DNA from: an uncultured Prevotella sp.
GTDB lineage: Bacteria > Bacteroidota > Bacteroidia > Bacteroidales > Bacteroidaceae
Direction of reading: 5' to 3'
Assembly: GCA_900319905.1 (NCBI GenBank)
Contig: ONQB01000031.1
Location: 1-53,917, forward strand
Length of the DNA stretch: 53,917 nucleotides
In this document: positions 35,194 through 44,910 of the stretch, piece by piece
Layout of the letters: every line of letters starts with the position of its first letter
How positions within the stretch are numbered: position 1 is the stretch's first letter
Position numbers and translations under genes: made by a program
The notes under the pieces: generated by a model
Database searches by the model: none
Seen by the model: the letters and a program-made list of their open reading frames with translations, nothing else
What the model was told of the DNA's origin: nothing

Positions 35194-36810
35194 TTAGAGC
35201 TGAGGACCAGCGGCTACGAGTGCCTTACCAGCCTCGTTGCCCTCGTACTTCTTGAAGTTCTTGATGAAGCGTGCAGCCAGATCCTTTGCCTTAGCCTCCC
35301 ACTCGGAAGCGTCCTTGTAAGTATCGCGAGGATCGAGGATGTCCTTGTTCACGCCTTCGAGCTCTGTAGGAACGACGAAGTTGAAGTAAGGAATGGTCTT
35401 TGTAGGAGCCTTGTCGATCTCGTGGTCGAGGATGCGGTCGATGATACCACGTGTATCACGGATAGAGATACGCTTGCCGGTACCGTTCCAGCCAGTGTTC
35501 ACGAGGTAAGCCTTTGCACCGCTCTTCTGCATGTGGCGAACGAGCTCCTCAGCGTACTTGGTAGGATGCAGCTCGAGGAAGGCCTGGCCGAAGCAAGCGC
35601 TGAAGGTAGGAGTAGGCTCAGTGATGCCGCGCTCTGTACCAGCCAGCTTAGCTGTGAAACCAGAGAGGAAGTAGTACTTGGTCTGCTCGGGGTTCAGGAT
35701 AGACACTGGAGGCAGCACGCCGAAGGCATCAGCGCTGAGGAAGATAACCTGCTTTGCAGCGGGGCCCTGGCTCTCAGGACGCTGGATGTTCTTGATGTGG
35801 TAGATAGGATAGCTGACACGAGTGTTCTCAGTGACGGTCTTGTCAGCGAAGTCGATCTTACCGTTCTTGTCGACGGTAACGTTCTCCAGCAGAGCGTCGC
35901 GGGTGATAGCGCCGTAGATATCGGGCTCAGCCTCCTTATCGAGGTTGATGACCTTGGCATAGCAGCCACCCTCGAGGTTGAACACGCCCTTGTCGTCCCA
36001 TCCGTGCTCGTCGTCGCCGATAAGCAGACGCTTAGGATCGGTAGAAAGAGTGGTCTTACCTGTGCCGGACAGACCGAAGAAGATAGCGGTGTTCTCACCG
36101 TTCTTGTCGGTGTTGGCAGAGCAGTGCATGGAAGCGATGCCGCGCAGGGGGAGGAAGTAGTTCTGCATAGAGAACATACCCTTCTTCATCTCACCGCCGT
36201 ACCAGGTGTTCAGGATCACCTGCTCCTTGCTGGTCACGTTGAAGACAACGGCCGTCTCAGAGTGCAGGCCCAGCTCTTTCCAGTTGGTGACCTTAGCCTT
36301 AGATGCGTTGTAGACGATGAAGTCAGGCTCCTGCTCGAAGTCAGCCTCTGTCTTAGGACGGATGAACATGTTGGTCACGAAGTGAGCCTGCCATGCCACC
36401 TCAACGATGAAACGCACCTTCATACGGGTGTCGCGGTGAGTGCCGCAGAAACCATCAACGACATAGAGCTTCTTGTTGGAGAGCTCTTCCAGAGCAAGCT
36501 TCTTGACGGCCTTCCAGGTCTCAACGCTTGCGCGGTGGTTGTCGTTATGATACTCCTCGCTGTCCCACCATACGGTGTCGTGAGAGGTTGCATCGTCAAC
36601 GATGAACTTATCCTTAGGCGAGCGGCCGGTGTAGATACCAGTCATCACGTTGACTGCGCCCAGCTCAGTCTCCTGAGCCTTGTCGTAGCCCTCGAGGCCC
36701 GGCTTGGTCTCCTCATTGAAGAGCACCTCATACGAAGGGTTGTACAGAACCTCGGCAGTACCAGTCTGGATGCCGTAGGTTGCTAAAACTGACTTATCAA
36801 ACTTTGCCAT
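35194..36810 (-). CDS. pckA: Phosphoenolpyruvate carboxykinase (ATP)
   Basis: A 538-residue ATP-dependent PEP carboxykinase, the normal length. The kinase-1a motif [13 protein letters not shown] lies near residues 242-254 and is followed by [25 protein letters not shown], which carries the metal- and ATP-binding Asp residues. The substrate segment [10 protein letters not shown] and the C-terminal [17 protein letters not shown] are also present. In succinate-producing anaerobes this enzyme often runs in the carboxylating direction, fixing CO2 onto PEP to oxaloacetate with ATP gain; that direction is inferred here. It is monocistronic, with a consensus promoter and a strong terminator of its own. 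A long open frame on the opposite strand is a composition shadow. Confidence 0.98.
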   Translation of the reverse strand: MAKFDKSVLATYGIQTGTAEVLYNPSYEVLFNEETKPGLEGYDKAQETELGAVNVMTGIYTGRSPKDKFIVDDATSHDTVWWDSEEYHNDNHRASVETWKAVKKLALEELSNKKLYVVDGFCGTHRDTRMKVRFIVEVAWQAHFVTNMFIRPKTEADFEQEPDFIVYNASKAKVTNWKELGLHSETAVVFNVTSKEQVILNTWYGGEMKKGMFSMQNYFLPLRGIASMHCSANTDKNGENTAIFFGLSGTGKTTLSTDPKRLLIGDDEHGWDDKGVFNLEGGCYAKVINLDKEAEPDIYGAITRDALLENVTVDKNGKIDFADKTVTENTRVSYPIYHIKNIQRPESQGPAAKQVIFLSADAFGVLPPVSILNPEQTKYYFLSGFTAKLAGTERGITEPTPTFSACFGQAFLELHPTKYAEELVRHMQKSGAKAYLVNTGWNGTGKRISIRDTRGIIDRILDHEIDKAPTKTIPYFNFVVPTELEGVNKDILDPRDTYKDASEWEAKAKDLAARFIKNFKKYEGNEAGKALVAAGPQL

Positions 36811-36859
36811 TTTTGTAAAATGTATTTAAGTTGTGAATGTGATAAATTCTTTCTGAGCG

Positions 36860-36890
36860 CAAAGGTACGAAAAACAAAAATAGCGGCAAA
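36860..36890 (-). promoter_or_regulatory. Promoter of pckA
   Basis: Minus strand: TTTG (36890-36887), exactly 19 bp spacer, TACCTTTG (36867-36860). A full match to the Bacteroidota consensus, about 50 bp upstream of the pckA ATG. The rest of the 36811-37130 gap holds the upp promoter candidate and a partial double-hairpin element. Confidence 0.88.
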
Positions 36891-37007
36891 GCGGCACCAA
36901 TGTTTTTTGTGAGGGTCTAAGTCTTTTTTAGGTTAAAGAAACAAAAAACCGTATACAGGTGTTGTATTTTGCAAGCTCGACAATGCAAATAAGCGGCGGG
37001 GAATTAG

Positions 37008-37015
37008 TACTTTTG
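37008..37015 (+). promoter_or_regulatory. Promoter -7 box candidate for upp
   Basis: TACTTTTG fits TAnnTTTG and is followed by CAAAG. It is about 115 bp before the upp start, with a partial repeat element in the leader. Confidence 0.45.
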
Positions 37016-37049
37016 CAAAGCCTTTTCCCCATGGCCCGCCCGTGAGCCA

Positions 37050-37078
37050 TGCTTCCTCCCCCAAATGGGGAGGGGGAT
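37050..37078 (+). repeat. Partial double-hairpin element, copy e
   Basis: Only the second stem CCTCCCCCAAATGGGGAGG is intact. The GC palindrome and the TTGCTNTACC tail are missing or diverged. It lies in the upp leader, unlike other copies, which sit at 3' ends. Confidence 0.6.
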
Positions 37079-37130
37079 CGTTACAATTGACGGTACTTTG
37101 GACAGAATAAGTAACACTATAAATAATAAT

Positions 37131-37874
37131 ATGGAACAAGCAAAGCAAAAAGAAAACCAATTAGAACAACATCAAGGCAGCCAAGAGCAAGGCACGCTGG
37201 CAGCGAATAGCGAGATTGAGGTGATTAACCTGTCGGCCACCGACAGCATCATCGGACAGTATCTGGCTGAGATACGCGATGTGGAGTATCAGAAGAACCG
37301 GCTGCTTTTCCGCAATAACATCCGGCGGTTGGGCGAGTACGAGGCCTTCGAGGTGTCGAAGCGGTTGAGCTATGAGCTGCAGCAGGTGACGACGCCGTTA
37401 GGAGTGGCCGATGTGCGGGTGCCGGTAGATAAGGTGGTGCTGGCCACTATCTTCCGTGCCGGTCTGCCGTTTCACGAGGGATTCCTCAACGTGTTTGACC
37501 ATGCGGCCAACGCCTTCGTGTCGGCTTATCGTGAATATAAGGATGAGGCGCACCACGAGGTGGGCATTCATGTAGAGTACCTGGCCACTCCCAACATTGA
37601 GGATAAGACGCTTATCATCGCCGACCCGATGCTGGCCACGGGTGGCAGCATGGAACTGGGTTTCAGGGCGTTTCTCACCAAAGGTACGCCGCGCCGCATC
37701 CATGTGTGCTGCGTCATCGCCACACCCCAGGGCATCGATCATATCAAGAAGGTGATGCCTGCCGACCGTACTACTATCTGGTGTGCAGCCATCGACCCGG
37801 GCATCAACGAGCACGCCTATATCGTGCCGGGCTTCGGCGATGCAGGCGACCTGTGCTACGGCGACAAGCTGTAG
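37131..37874 (+). CDS. upp: Uracil phosphoribosyltransferase
   Basis: A 247-residue Upp, which salvages uracil with PRPP to UMP. The PRPP-binding loop IIADPMLATGGSM (about residues 165-177) and the uracil-binding segment VPGFGDAGDLCYGDKL at the C-terminus are typical. ATIFRAGLPFHEG and the ending match the Bacteroidota variety. The start ATG at 37131 follows AATAATAAT. Residues 1-30 are a Gln/Glu-rich extension (KQKENQLEQHQGSQEQ) before the family core at EIEVINLSATDSIIGQYL, so a later start is conceivable, but no Met follows in a fitting position. Single gene; the next gene is 59 bp downstream. Confidence 0.93.
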   Translation: MEQAKQKENQLEQHQGSQEQGTLAANSEIEVINLSATDSIIGQYLAEIRDVEYQKNRLLFRNNIRRLGEYEAFEVSKRLSYELQQVTTPLGVADVRVPVDKVVLATIFRAGLPFHEGFLNVFDHAANAFVSAYREYKDEAHHEVGIHVEYLATPNIEDKTLIIADPMLATGGSMELGFRAFLTKGTPRRIHVCCVIATPQGIDHIKKVMPADRTTIWCAAIDPGINEHAYIVPGFGDAGDLCYGDKL

Positions 37875-37933
37875 ACCGACTCACATGAGCCTTCCCATGA
37901 TACACAACATGAACCAAAAACTAACATGAGACT

Positions 37934-40900
37934 ATGAAGAGAGTACATTTGCTTTCACTCTTGCTGACCATGACGGCCGGCATGGCGACTGCGCAGACCG
38001 ACGTGTCGGTGCCTTCCCGTCTGCCTGACGGCCTCATGACATCCGGCACACCGACCGAGGCCGATGTCAAGAGCGTGACGGAGGGCGTCATCACCGGTGC
38101 CTTCGTGGACGAGGGCACGATGATGGACGACTTGCTCAAGATGGTTGCGAAGTTTGCCACTTACCTTGTCAATGACTATAAGGATGCCGCGACCACGAAC
38201 AGCGTGGGCGAGGCCTGCGGTTGTTTTCAGAGCAACTCGTCCATGCAGGCCAACGAGGACGGCGTGCGCAGCAATGCCGACCTGAGCATGGTCACCGCGT
38301 TCCTGTGCAAGTACGGACCGGCGCACAACATCGCGCTGCCCGACGGCATCACCTACGACCAGCTGCGCCAGATGGCCCTGCGGTCGCTTGTCTTCGCTTA
38401 CTCCACCCATAAGGCCAACAAGCTCAAGGTGTGTGCGGGCAATGCCTACTGGGGATCGCTGTCCTCGGCCGACCATACATGGGAGAGCTCGCTGTGGGCC
38501 ATGAGCGTCGCCTACTCGGCTTTCTTCCAATGGGACCAGCTCAGCGACAGGCAGAAAGGATATATCGAGGCCTTGCTCAAGGCTGAATGCAACTACGAGC
38601 TGCAGCGCTCCATCCCCACGGGCTACGCTGGTGACACCAAGGCCGAGGAGAACGGATGGGAGGTGGACGTACTGGCCGCCACGCTGGGGCTCTTCCCCAA
38701 CGACAGCCTGGCACCACAATGGTTCGCCCGCCTCAGGGAGTTTGCCATCAACAGCTACTCCCATGCCACCGACGCCGACGACCGGACGGTCATCGACCCG
38801 GACTACGACCAGACAACCGTCGCCGACCTCTACCGTGGCAAGAACCTCTACGACGACTACACGTTGCAGAACCACAACTACTTCCACACGTCTTATCAGA
38901 ACGTGGTGATCCAGGAACTGGGTGAGGCGGCGCTTGCCCTGAAGCTGTTTCAGCAGTCGCTCTACGGACAGGAGAAATGGAAGACCAATGCCTTGATGCA
39001 CAACAACTTGGAAGTACAGCGCAACGTGCTCAACTATCTGGCACTGGCCGACGGCGAGCTGGCCATGCCCAACGGCAACGACTGGAGCCTCTTCCTCTAC
39101 GACCAGCTCACGTCTTACACGACCAACGCTGCGTTCCTGCGCGACCCGGATGCCCTCATGCTTGAGAACCTGGCTTATAAGATGATACAGGCACGCCAGC
39201 AGACCACCACCGACGGGTCGTGGCTGTTGCGCTCCGACATCGGTGCCCGCCGCATGGGTGTGGAGGCCCACCGGGTGATGATGACCTGGCTCATGCACAG
39301 CGTCAGCTCCACCGCTGAACTCACGCCATCCCGCTTCGAGGACTTCCGCCAGCGCTACGACTCGGCACGCGTCTTCACCACACAGAACATCGTACGCGCC
39401 TTCACCCCGGAGCGCTTCACGACCTTCGCCTGGCAACCCGGCATCTCGAGTTACACGGGGTACATTGCCGCCAACTCGGTGGACAAAAACAAGATTATCG
39501 TGCCTTACAAGGCCAACAACACGGGTAACTTCCTGGGCTGGTATACGGTGAGCGGCAAGAAGACCAACGCCACGCCCGTGGTGAGCGGCATCTATCAGCT
39601 CAACGGCACGGCATGGGCCATGAACGGGGAACTCAACACCAATGACGCCTCTCTCAACAACCGCTTCGCCATCTACTCCACACCCGGCAACGCTGTGATC
39701 TATCTCGATGAGGTGCGTGGCCTGACCAACGGCACCATCAGCAAGGAGCAGGGCGGACTGATGGCTATCTCGGTGGACCCATTCACCAAGCCTAAGCGTA
39801 CGCTTTACTATGACGACACCCATAAGCAGAGCGACGGCACAACGCTCCTCAGCCTGTCCGCCGACTGGGTCAACATAGACAACGCCCTGGGCATCGTGGC
39901 CCACAACGACGGCAAGCAGATGGCATTCGGCGACCAAGCCGACAACAACTCTATCCTCACGGCCAAGCTGTACGGCTGTTATGCCCCCGGCAGCCGCGCT
40001 TTCAAGACCGGACAGAGCGTCGACCGGCGCAACGTGGTCTATTACAGCAACCTCTCTGCCAATGGCACACGTGGTCTGAGCCGGGCGCTCGTCAACCTCA
40101 AGGACTCGCTGCCTGCGGGGTGGAATGGTGTGATGGCTGCCGACAGCGACAGCGTGCGTTACCTGCTTGTGGCCAACTTCAATGCCACCAAGCCTGCCAC
40201 CATCCACCTGCCGCTCACCACTCTGGGTTATCCGGTGCTGCGTGAGACGGCTACCGACGGACAAGTGACGCTGGTGGCCGAACAGAACAACAGCGTGGCG
40301 GAGGAGGTGCGGTTCTTCGTTGATGATCCATCGGCTGTCACCTGCCAGTCGGCCGACAATCCCAATGTGGCTTATGTGAAGTCGGCTGACGGACGCAGCA
40401 TGACGGTCCGGGTGACGGCGGTGACCGCTGAGGGCATCGTGACGAAGACCGTCGTGACCAGGGCAACCGTGAGACTGACTATCCAGGGAGGCGAGCTTCT
40501 CGAGGAAGCGGCGACGTTTCCGGTCGCTCAGACCGACACGCTCACGACGGGCTACACCGACGTCACGGCGGACTACCTCCGCAACGCGAGCTTCGAGGAC
40601 GACGCTACCTACGGCACGCTGAGCACGAATGTCACCGCCGGTGGGGTCACCTATGGGCAGTGCTACACCAACACTGTGAGTGCCGCAAGCAGCTCGTGGC
40701 CCAACATCCTGCCGGTGACGGGCTGGCAGAGCGACCAGCATCTTGCCTCAGGCAGCAACTACTGCCGTATGTACTCCATGCCCTATAGCGAGACGCTGTT
40801 CTGCGTGTCGCCGTCGTCAGTGGGCAACTATGCCGCGAAGGTGTCACCTATGGTGGCCGATGACAGTTGCGGCGTGCGTGCGCTTACCGTGCTCAACAGC

Positions 40901-41389
40901 TGGGCCAGTGGCGCTAACGCCGTCAGGCAGGTGGTCAGTCTGCCGGCCGGTACCTATCGGTTGTTGCTCGACATGAGGTATGACTGTCCCAACCAGCTGT
41001 CCAACGACGGACGGATGGTGAGCACGGCCAACAATGTGAACACGTCGCTAACGGGTGTGCGTGTGAATGGCACCGACGACTACCGCTTCCCCACCACAGC
41101 CAGTCAGTGGCAGGTCATGGCTTACGACTTCACCCTTTCTGCCGCTGCGGCCGTCACGGTGTCGCTGGGCTTCTCTACCTCAGCGGCTGTGGGGGCAGCC
41201 AACAACACGTTGCTCTATATCGACAACGTGCGGTTGTTGCGTAAGGTCAGCACGGGCATCAGCACGGTACCGGCCCTCGTAGCTGATACGGCCGATGGTC
41301 CTTATTATAACCTTGCCGGTCAGCGCATTGAACGGCCGACGAGTGGGATATATATCAGTAGGATGGGGAGGAAAAAGGTGGTAAGATAA
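37934..41389 (+). CDS. Secreted alpha/alpha-toroid lyase-like protein with T9SS tail
   Basis: An 1151-residue secreted protein; signal peptide about 1-21 (ATAQ). Residues about 50-400 are helical with repeated Trp/Tyr motifs: WESSLWAMSVAYSAFFQW, EENGWEVDVLAATLGLFP and QNHNYFHTSY (312-321). The last gives an Asn/His/Tyr set resembling catalytic residues of alpha/alpha-toroid polysaccharide lyases. A beta-sandwich-like region follows (about 480-830). Residues about 870-1110 look like a carbohydrate-binding module (NASFEDDATYG, VTGWQSD, PAGTYRLLLDMRYD, LLYIDNVRLL). The end, YYNLAGQRIERPTSGIY through KKVVR, is a T9SS-type sorting tail. Substrate unknown; a uronic-acid polysaccharide would fit. 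The stop TAA (41387-41389) is completed by a repeat element. Confidence 0.55.
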   Translation: MKRVHLLSLLLTMTAGMATAQTDVSVPSRLPDGLMTSGTPTEADVKSVTEGVITGAFVDEGTMMDDLLKMVAKFATYLVNDYKDAATTNSVGEACGCFQSNSSMQANEDGVRSNADLSMVTAFLCKYGPAHNIALPDGITYDQLRQMALRSLVFAYSTHKANKLKVCAGNAYWGSLSSADHTWESSLWAMSVAYSAFFQWDQLSDRQKGYIEALLKAECNYELQRSIPTGYAGDTKAEENGWEVDVLAATLGLFPNDSLAPQWFARLREFAINSYSHATDADDRTVIDPDYDQTTVADLYRGKNLYDDYTLQNHNYFHTSYQNVVIQELGEAALALKLFQQSLYGQEKWKTNALMHNNLEVQRNVLNYLALADGELAMPNGNDWSLFLYDQLTSYTTNAAFLRDPDALMLENLAYKMIQARQQTTTDGSWLLRSDIGARRMGVEAHRVMMTWLMHSVSSTAELTPSRFEDFRQRYDSARVFTTQNIVRAFTPERFTTFAWQPGISSYTGYIAANSVDKNKIIVPYKANNTGNFLGWYTVSGKKTNATPVVSGIYQLNGTAWAMNGELNTNDASLNNRFAIYSTPGNAVIYLDEVRGLTNGTISKEQGGLMAISVDPFTKPKRTLYYDDTHKQSDGTTLLSLSADWVNIDNALGIVAHNDGKQMAFGDQADNNSILTAKLYGCYAPGSRAFKTGQSVDRRNVVYYSNLSANGTRGLSRALVNLKDSLPAGWNGVMAADSDSVRYLLVANFNATKPATIHLPLTTLGYPVLRETATDGQVTLVAEQNNSVAEEVRFFVDDPSAVTCQSADNPNVAYVKSADGRSMTVRVTAVTAEGIVTKTVVTRATVRLTIQGGELLEEAATFPVAQTDTLTTGYTDVTADYLRNASFEDDATYGTLSTNVTAGGVTYGQCYTNTVSAASSSWPNILPVTGWQSDQHLASGSNYCRMYSMPYSETLFCVSPSSVGNYAAKVSPMVADDSCGVRALTVLNSWASGANAVRQVVSLPAGTYRLLLDMRYDCPNQLSNDGRMVSTANNVNTSLTGVRVNGTDDYRFPTTASQWQVMAYDFTLSAAAAVTVSLGFSTSAAVGAANNTLLYIDNVRLLRKVSTGISTVPALVADTADGPYYNLAGQRIERPTSGIYISRMGRKKVVR

Positions 41390-41468
41390 GCCCCACCTCA
41401 AGCCCCACCCCCGCGCTTCGCGCGGCTCCCTCCCCCAAATGGGGAGGGCTAGTTTGGCTTGCTGTACC
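41389..41468 (+). repeat. Double-hairpin element, copy f
   Basis: Starts AGCCCCACC at the last base of the lyase-like gene's stop codon. It then has AGCCCCACCCC, palindrome CGCGCTTCGCGCG, CTCCCTCCCCCAAATGGGG and tail TTGCTGTACC. With copies g and h it fills the whole 304-bp convergent gap. Confidence 0.88.
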
Positions 41469-41577
41469 GGCCCCACCATAGTGCGAAGCGCGGTTACTCC
41501 GGTCCCACACCCGCTCGCTGAAGCGAACGGCTCCCTCTCCCACACAGGGGAGGGTCAGAACCTCCAAGGGGGTTCTA
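41469..41577 (+). repeat. Double-hairpin element, copy g, plus AACC palindrome
   Basis: A diverged tandem copy directly after f, with palindrome TTCGCTTCAGCGAA-like sequence (CGCTGAAGCGAACGG) and CTCCCTCTCCCACACAGG. It is followed by GAACCTCCAAGGGGGTTC, which belongs to the palindrome family clustered at 21069-21500. Confidence 0.75.
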
Positions 41578-41618
41578 TAATACAATCTTATTTTACTTTG
41601 TGCAATGAATTGCCATAG

Positions 41619-41691
41619 GGTTTAGCAATTGAAACTATCCCTCCCCATTTGGGGGAGGGAGCCGCGCGCTTTAGCGCGCGGGGGAGGGGCT
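41619..41691 (-). repeat. Double-hairpin element, copy h, at korB stop
   Basis: Minus orientation: AGCCCCTCCCCC, palindrome CGCGCGCTAAAGCGCGCG, CTCCCTCCCCCAAATGGGG and tail TTGCTAAACC. It begins 2 bp after the korB TAG. Confidence 0.88.
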
Positions 41692-41693
41692 CA

Positions 41694-42698
41694 CTATTTC
41701 ACCTCCCAGATGTCATTCGTCTCCAGCAGTTCGGTGAAGTTGTGGTAAGGCTTCTTGGCCTTCACTTCTTCTATCTGTGCGTTCACGGCCTCGTCGTATG
41801 TAGGAGCGGCGACGTCGCGTATGACACCCAGGGCGATGGGGAAGCCATGCTCGTTGTCCATCATGGCAAGCTTGAGCTGCAGCGTGTCGTCGGGGTTGTG
41901 GCTGTCGTGTATCAGCACGTCGTCGAGCGTGTAGCCGTCCTTGCCAATCTCTACGACTTTCAAACCGAAACCTTGCTGCACAAGACCGTATTCGTTGTGC
42001 TCACCAAACACCAGAGGCTTGCCGTCTTCCACGTAGATGGCGTTTTTCTTGCGGCCTTCACGGGTGTAGACAGGCTCATAGCAACCGTTGTTGAAGATCA
42101 TGCAGTTTTGCAGTATCTCGCACACGGCGGCGCCTTTGTGGTGATAGGCGGCCTCGAGGATCTTCACCGTCTCGGCACTGTCGTTGGCCACCGAGCGGGC
42201 GAAGAAATGACCGCGTGCGCCGAAGCACAGCTCAGCAGGACGGAAGGGGTCCTCTACGGTGCCGTAAGGGCTCGACTTCGATACGAAGCCACGTGGCGAG
42301 GTCGGCGAGTACTGTCCTTTGGTCAGGCCATAGATGCGGTTGTTGAGCAGGATCATGTTCAGGTCGATGTTACGGCGCATGGCATGGATGAAATGGTTGC
42401 CGCCGATGGCCAGGCCGTCGCCGTCGCCGCTCACCTGCCAGATGGTGAGGTTGGGGTTGACCACCTTGGCGCCGGTGGCGATGGCTGCGGCGCGACCGTG
42501 GATGGTCTGCATGGCGTAGGTGTTGACGTAATAGGGCAGACGGCTTGAGCAACCGATACCCGAGATGACCGCGGTCTCGTAGGGAGGCACGCCAATCTCG
42601 GCCATGGCTTTCTGCAGACTGGCGAGGAAGCTATGGTCGCCACAGCCGGGGCACCAGCGCGGCTGTCCTTTCTTATAGTCTTGAATGGTATATTGCAT
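41694..42698 (-). CDS. korB: 2-oxoglutarate:ferredoxin oxidoreductase, beta subunit
   Basis: A 334-residue TPP-binding beta subunit of a 2-oxoacid:ferredoxin oxidoreductase. RWCPGCGDHSFL (about 14-25), GCSSRLPYY (about 50-58), the TPP/Mg motif GDGDGLAIGGNHF (about 91-103) and NNRIYGLTKGQYSPTS (about 119-134) are all characteristic of the KorB type. Together with KorA it converts 2-oxoglutarate and CoA to succinyl-CoA and CO2 with reduced ferredoxin, or the reverse in reductive metabolism. No 4Fe-4S ferredoxin domain is fused. It lies 4 bp after korA, so the two form one operon. Confidence 0.95.
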   Translation of the reverse strand: MQYTIQDYKKGQPRWCPGCGDHSFLASLQKAMAEIGVPPYETAVISGIGCSSRLPYYVNTYAMQTIHGRAAAIATGAKVVNPNLTIWQVSGDGDGLAIGGNHFIHAMRRNIDLNMILLNNRIYGLTKGQYSPTSPRGFVSKSSPYGTVEDPFRPAELCFGARGHFFARSVANDSAETVKILEAAYHHKGAAVCEILQNCMIFNNGCYEPVYTREGRKKNAIYVEDGKPLVFGEHNEYGLVQQGFGLKVVEIGKDGYTLDDVLIHDSHNPDDTLQLKLAMMDNEHGFPIALGVIRDVAAPTYDEAVNAQIEEVKAKKPYHNFTELLETNDIWEVK

Positions 42699-42702
42699 GA
42701 TT

Positions 42703-44556
42703 TTAAGCCTTTTGGATGATTTCTTCGAAGTTGTTCACGAGGTCGGCCACGACAAAAGGCTGACCTTTCACCTCATTGTATTGATAGGGCACGAAGCCGT
42801 CTATCTTCGCCCGCAGCACGGCAGCGAGCTGTCCGAGGTTCTGCTCGGCCACTACCACCTTGTCGTAGCTGCCAAGCACCTGCGCCGTGTTCCTGGGCAG
42901 CGGGTTGACATATTTGAACTGTGCCAGCGCCACCTTGTGTCCTTTTTGTCGCAGTTGGTCCATGGCAGAGTGCAGGTGGCCGTAGGTTGATCCGAATCCC
43001 ACGATGAGCAGTTCAGCGTCGTCCTTGTCACCTTCCACCTCGAGGTCGGGCACGGGGATGAGTGCCACCTTCTCGGCGCGCTCGTGTACCATGAGGTTAT
43101 GGTTGGCCGGGTCGGTGGAGATGGCACCTGTGTGCTCGTCCTTCTCCAGTCCGCCGAGGATATGCGTGTAGCCCTCCTGTCCGGGGATGGCCCAGTAGCG
43201 AGCCTTTGTCTCCGGGTCGCGCTCGTAGGGTGTGTAGTGGTCTTTCTGCTGGGGTGTGGCGACATGCGGGTGTATGTCGGGCAGTTGGTTGATGTCGGGC
43301 AACCGCCATGCTGCTGATCCGTTGGCGATGAAGGCATCGGTGAGCAATACGACGGGAGTGACATGCTCCAGGGCTATCTTCGCGGCCATGTAGGCGGCGT
43401 CGAAGCAGTCGGTGGGGCTGGTGGCGGCGATGACCGGCATGGGACTCTCACCGTTGCGTCCGTAGAGCACCTGCAGCAGGTCGGTCTGCTCACTCTTGGT
43501 GGGCAGTCCGGTCGAGGGTCCGCCACGCTGCACGTCGATGACCACGAGTGGCAGTTCGTCGATGACGGCGAGGTTCATGGCCTCGCTCTTGAGGCAGATG
43601 CCGGGTCCGGAGGTAGAGGTAGCGGCGAGGGCTCCGGCAAAGGCGGCGCCGACGGCCGAGGCGGCGGCAGCGAGCTCGTCCTCCGCCTGTACGGTGATGA
43701 CGCCCAGGCTCTTATGCTTCGACAGCTCGTGCAGGATGTCGGTGGCCGGTGTGATGGGGTAGGAGCCGAGGTAGAGCCTGAGTCCTGCCTTCTCGGCAGC
43801 GGCGATGAGGCCGTAGGCCGTGGCTTTGTTGCCGGTGATGTCCATATAGCGTCCCGGCACTTTCTGGCGTGATTCGATGCGGTAGGTGCCCGGTGTGGAG
43901 GCATGGGTGTTGGCACCGTAGTCATATCCGGCTCTGACGACCTTGATGTTGGCTTCCGCGATGGCGGGTTTCTTGGCAAACTTCTCCCGGAGGAACTGTG
44001 CCACGAGGTTGAGGTCGCGGTTGAAGAGCCAGCACACGAGTCCCACAGCAAACATGTTGCGGCACTTGAGCACGCTCTTGTTGTCCATGCCCTGGTCGGT
44101 GAGGCATTGCTTGACCATGGTGGTGAGCGGGCAGGCCACGACGCGGTCGGGGTCGATACCCATCTCGCCGAGGTAGTCGTCGGTGGTGAATTCCGCCTTC
44201 TTCAGGTCGTTGGGCCCGAAGGCGTCGGTGTCGATGATGATGGTGGCCGTCGGTTTGGCGTAGCGGTATTGTGTTTTCAGGGCGGCAGCGTTCATGGCCA
44301 CGAGCACGTCGCACTTGTCACCGGGCGTGTAGACCTTGCCTTCGCCCACGTGGACCTGGAAGCCGGACACACCGGTGAGTGAGCCTTGCGGGGCACGGAT
44401 GTCGGCTGGATAGTCGGGAAATGTGGAAATGCCGTTGCCAACGGTTGCTGAGACGGTCGAGAAGATGTTGCCGGCCAGCTGCATGCCGTCGCCGGAGTCG
44501 CCGGAGAAGCGCACGACGACGTCTTCTAACTCCTTTACTTCAACTTTTTCTGCCAT
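42703..44556 (-). CDS. korA: 2-oxoglutarate:ferredoxin oxidoreductase, fused gamma-alpha subunit
   Basis: A 617-residue fused subunit. The N-terminal gamma domain (about 1-190) starts VVRFSGDSGDGMQLAGNI. The alpha part follows (about 220-617), with NKATAYGLIAAAEKAGLRLYLGSYPITPATDILHEL (about 243-278), AEDELAAAASAVGAAFAGA and the conserved GGPSTGLPTKSEQTDLL. The fusion order and length match the Bacteroidota KorA. It acts with the downstream KorB in the cytoplasm, transferring electrons to ferredoxin. A consensus promoter lies about 60 bp upstream. Confidence 0.95.
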   Translation of the reverse strand: MAEKVEVKELEDVVVRFSGDSGDGMQLAGNIFSTVSATVGNGISTFPDYPADIRAPQGSLTGVSGFQVHVGEGKVYTPGDKCDVLVAMNAAALKTQYRYAKPTATIIIDTDAFGPNDLKKAEFTTDDYLGEMGIDPDRVVACPLTTMVKQCLTDQGMDNKSVLKCRNMFAVGLVCWLFNRDLNLVAQFLREKFAKKPAIAEANIKVVRAGYDYGANTHASTPGTYRIESRQKVPGRYMDITGNKATAYGLIAAAEKAGLRLYLGSYPITPATDILHELSKHKSLGVITVQAEDELAAAASAVGAAFAGALAATSTSGPGICLKSEAMNLAVIDELPLVVIDVQRGGPSTGLPTKSEQTDLLQVLYGRNGESPMPVIAATSPTDCFDAAYMAAKIALEHVTPVVLLTDAFIANGSAAWRLPDINQLPDIHPHVATPQQKDHYTPYERDPETKARYWAIPGQEGYTHILGGLEKDEHTGAISTDPANHNLMVHERAEKVALIPVPDLEVEGDKDDAELLIVGFGSTYGHLHSAMDQLRQKGHKVALAQFKYVNPLPRNTAQVLGSYDKVVVAEQNLGQLAAVLRAKIDGFVPYQYNEVKGQPFVVADLVNNFEEIIQKA

Positions 44557-44613
44557 ATTTAACTGTTTGGTTATGCGTTTTGTTTAGATCGTTATTTTGT
44601 TTTGATTTGCAGG

Positions 44614-44645
44614 CAAAGATAGCACAAGTTTTATGAACTTCCAAA
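44614..44645 (-). promoter_or_regulatory. Promoter of korAB
   Basis: Minus strand: TTTG (44645-44642), spacer 20 bp, TATCTTTG (44621-44614). A good consensus match upstream of korA. Confidence 0.82.
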
Positions 44646-44730
44646 CATTCGGTGCAAAATATTCTTTACTTCGGCGAATTATGACAAGCTGTGAGAAATG
44701 TGTGATTTCGTGCTGTTCTTTGAGATTTGA

Positions 44731-44906
44731 GGAAAATAGTCATCGTCAGCCTTCCGAGCAAGCTCGCAGGCTATCGGCGGTACAGTCGACAAACCCTGTG
44801 GCTTTATTTTTTTAACAAAAACCAAGAAAACCCTTTGTGCCAGCGTCAAGGGCCAAATCCTCCTGTGTCGGATAATGACGCTGACACAAAGGAAAACCTT
44901 AAAAAC
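44731..44906 (+). repeat. Structured repeat, copy 1 (internally deleted)
   Basis: Starts GGAAAATAGTCAT, contains the core CCGAGCAAGCTCGCAGGCTA shared with the 18.3-kb hairpins, CGACAAACCCTGTGGC, then terminal-inverted-repeat-like AACCCTTTGTGCCAGCGTCA and TGACGCTGACACAAAGG. Relative to copies 2 and 3 it lacks the middle ~80 bp between AAGGGCCAA and ATCCTCC. No gene is seen in 44557-45233 apart from these repeats. Confidence 0.82.
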
Positions 44907-44910
44907 GGCA

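Noticed and set aside
35173-36786. A 537-codon open frame on the plus strand opposite pckA
   Set aside because: pckA is unmistakable with all motifs, promoter and terminator. The antisense translation is low-complexity Leu/Val/Ser-rich and matches nothing.
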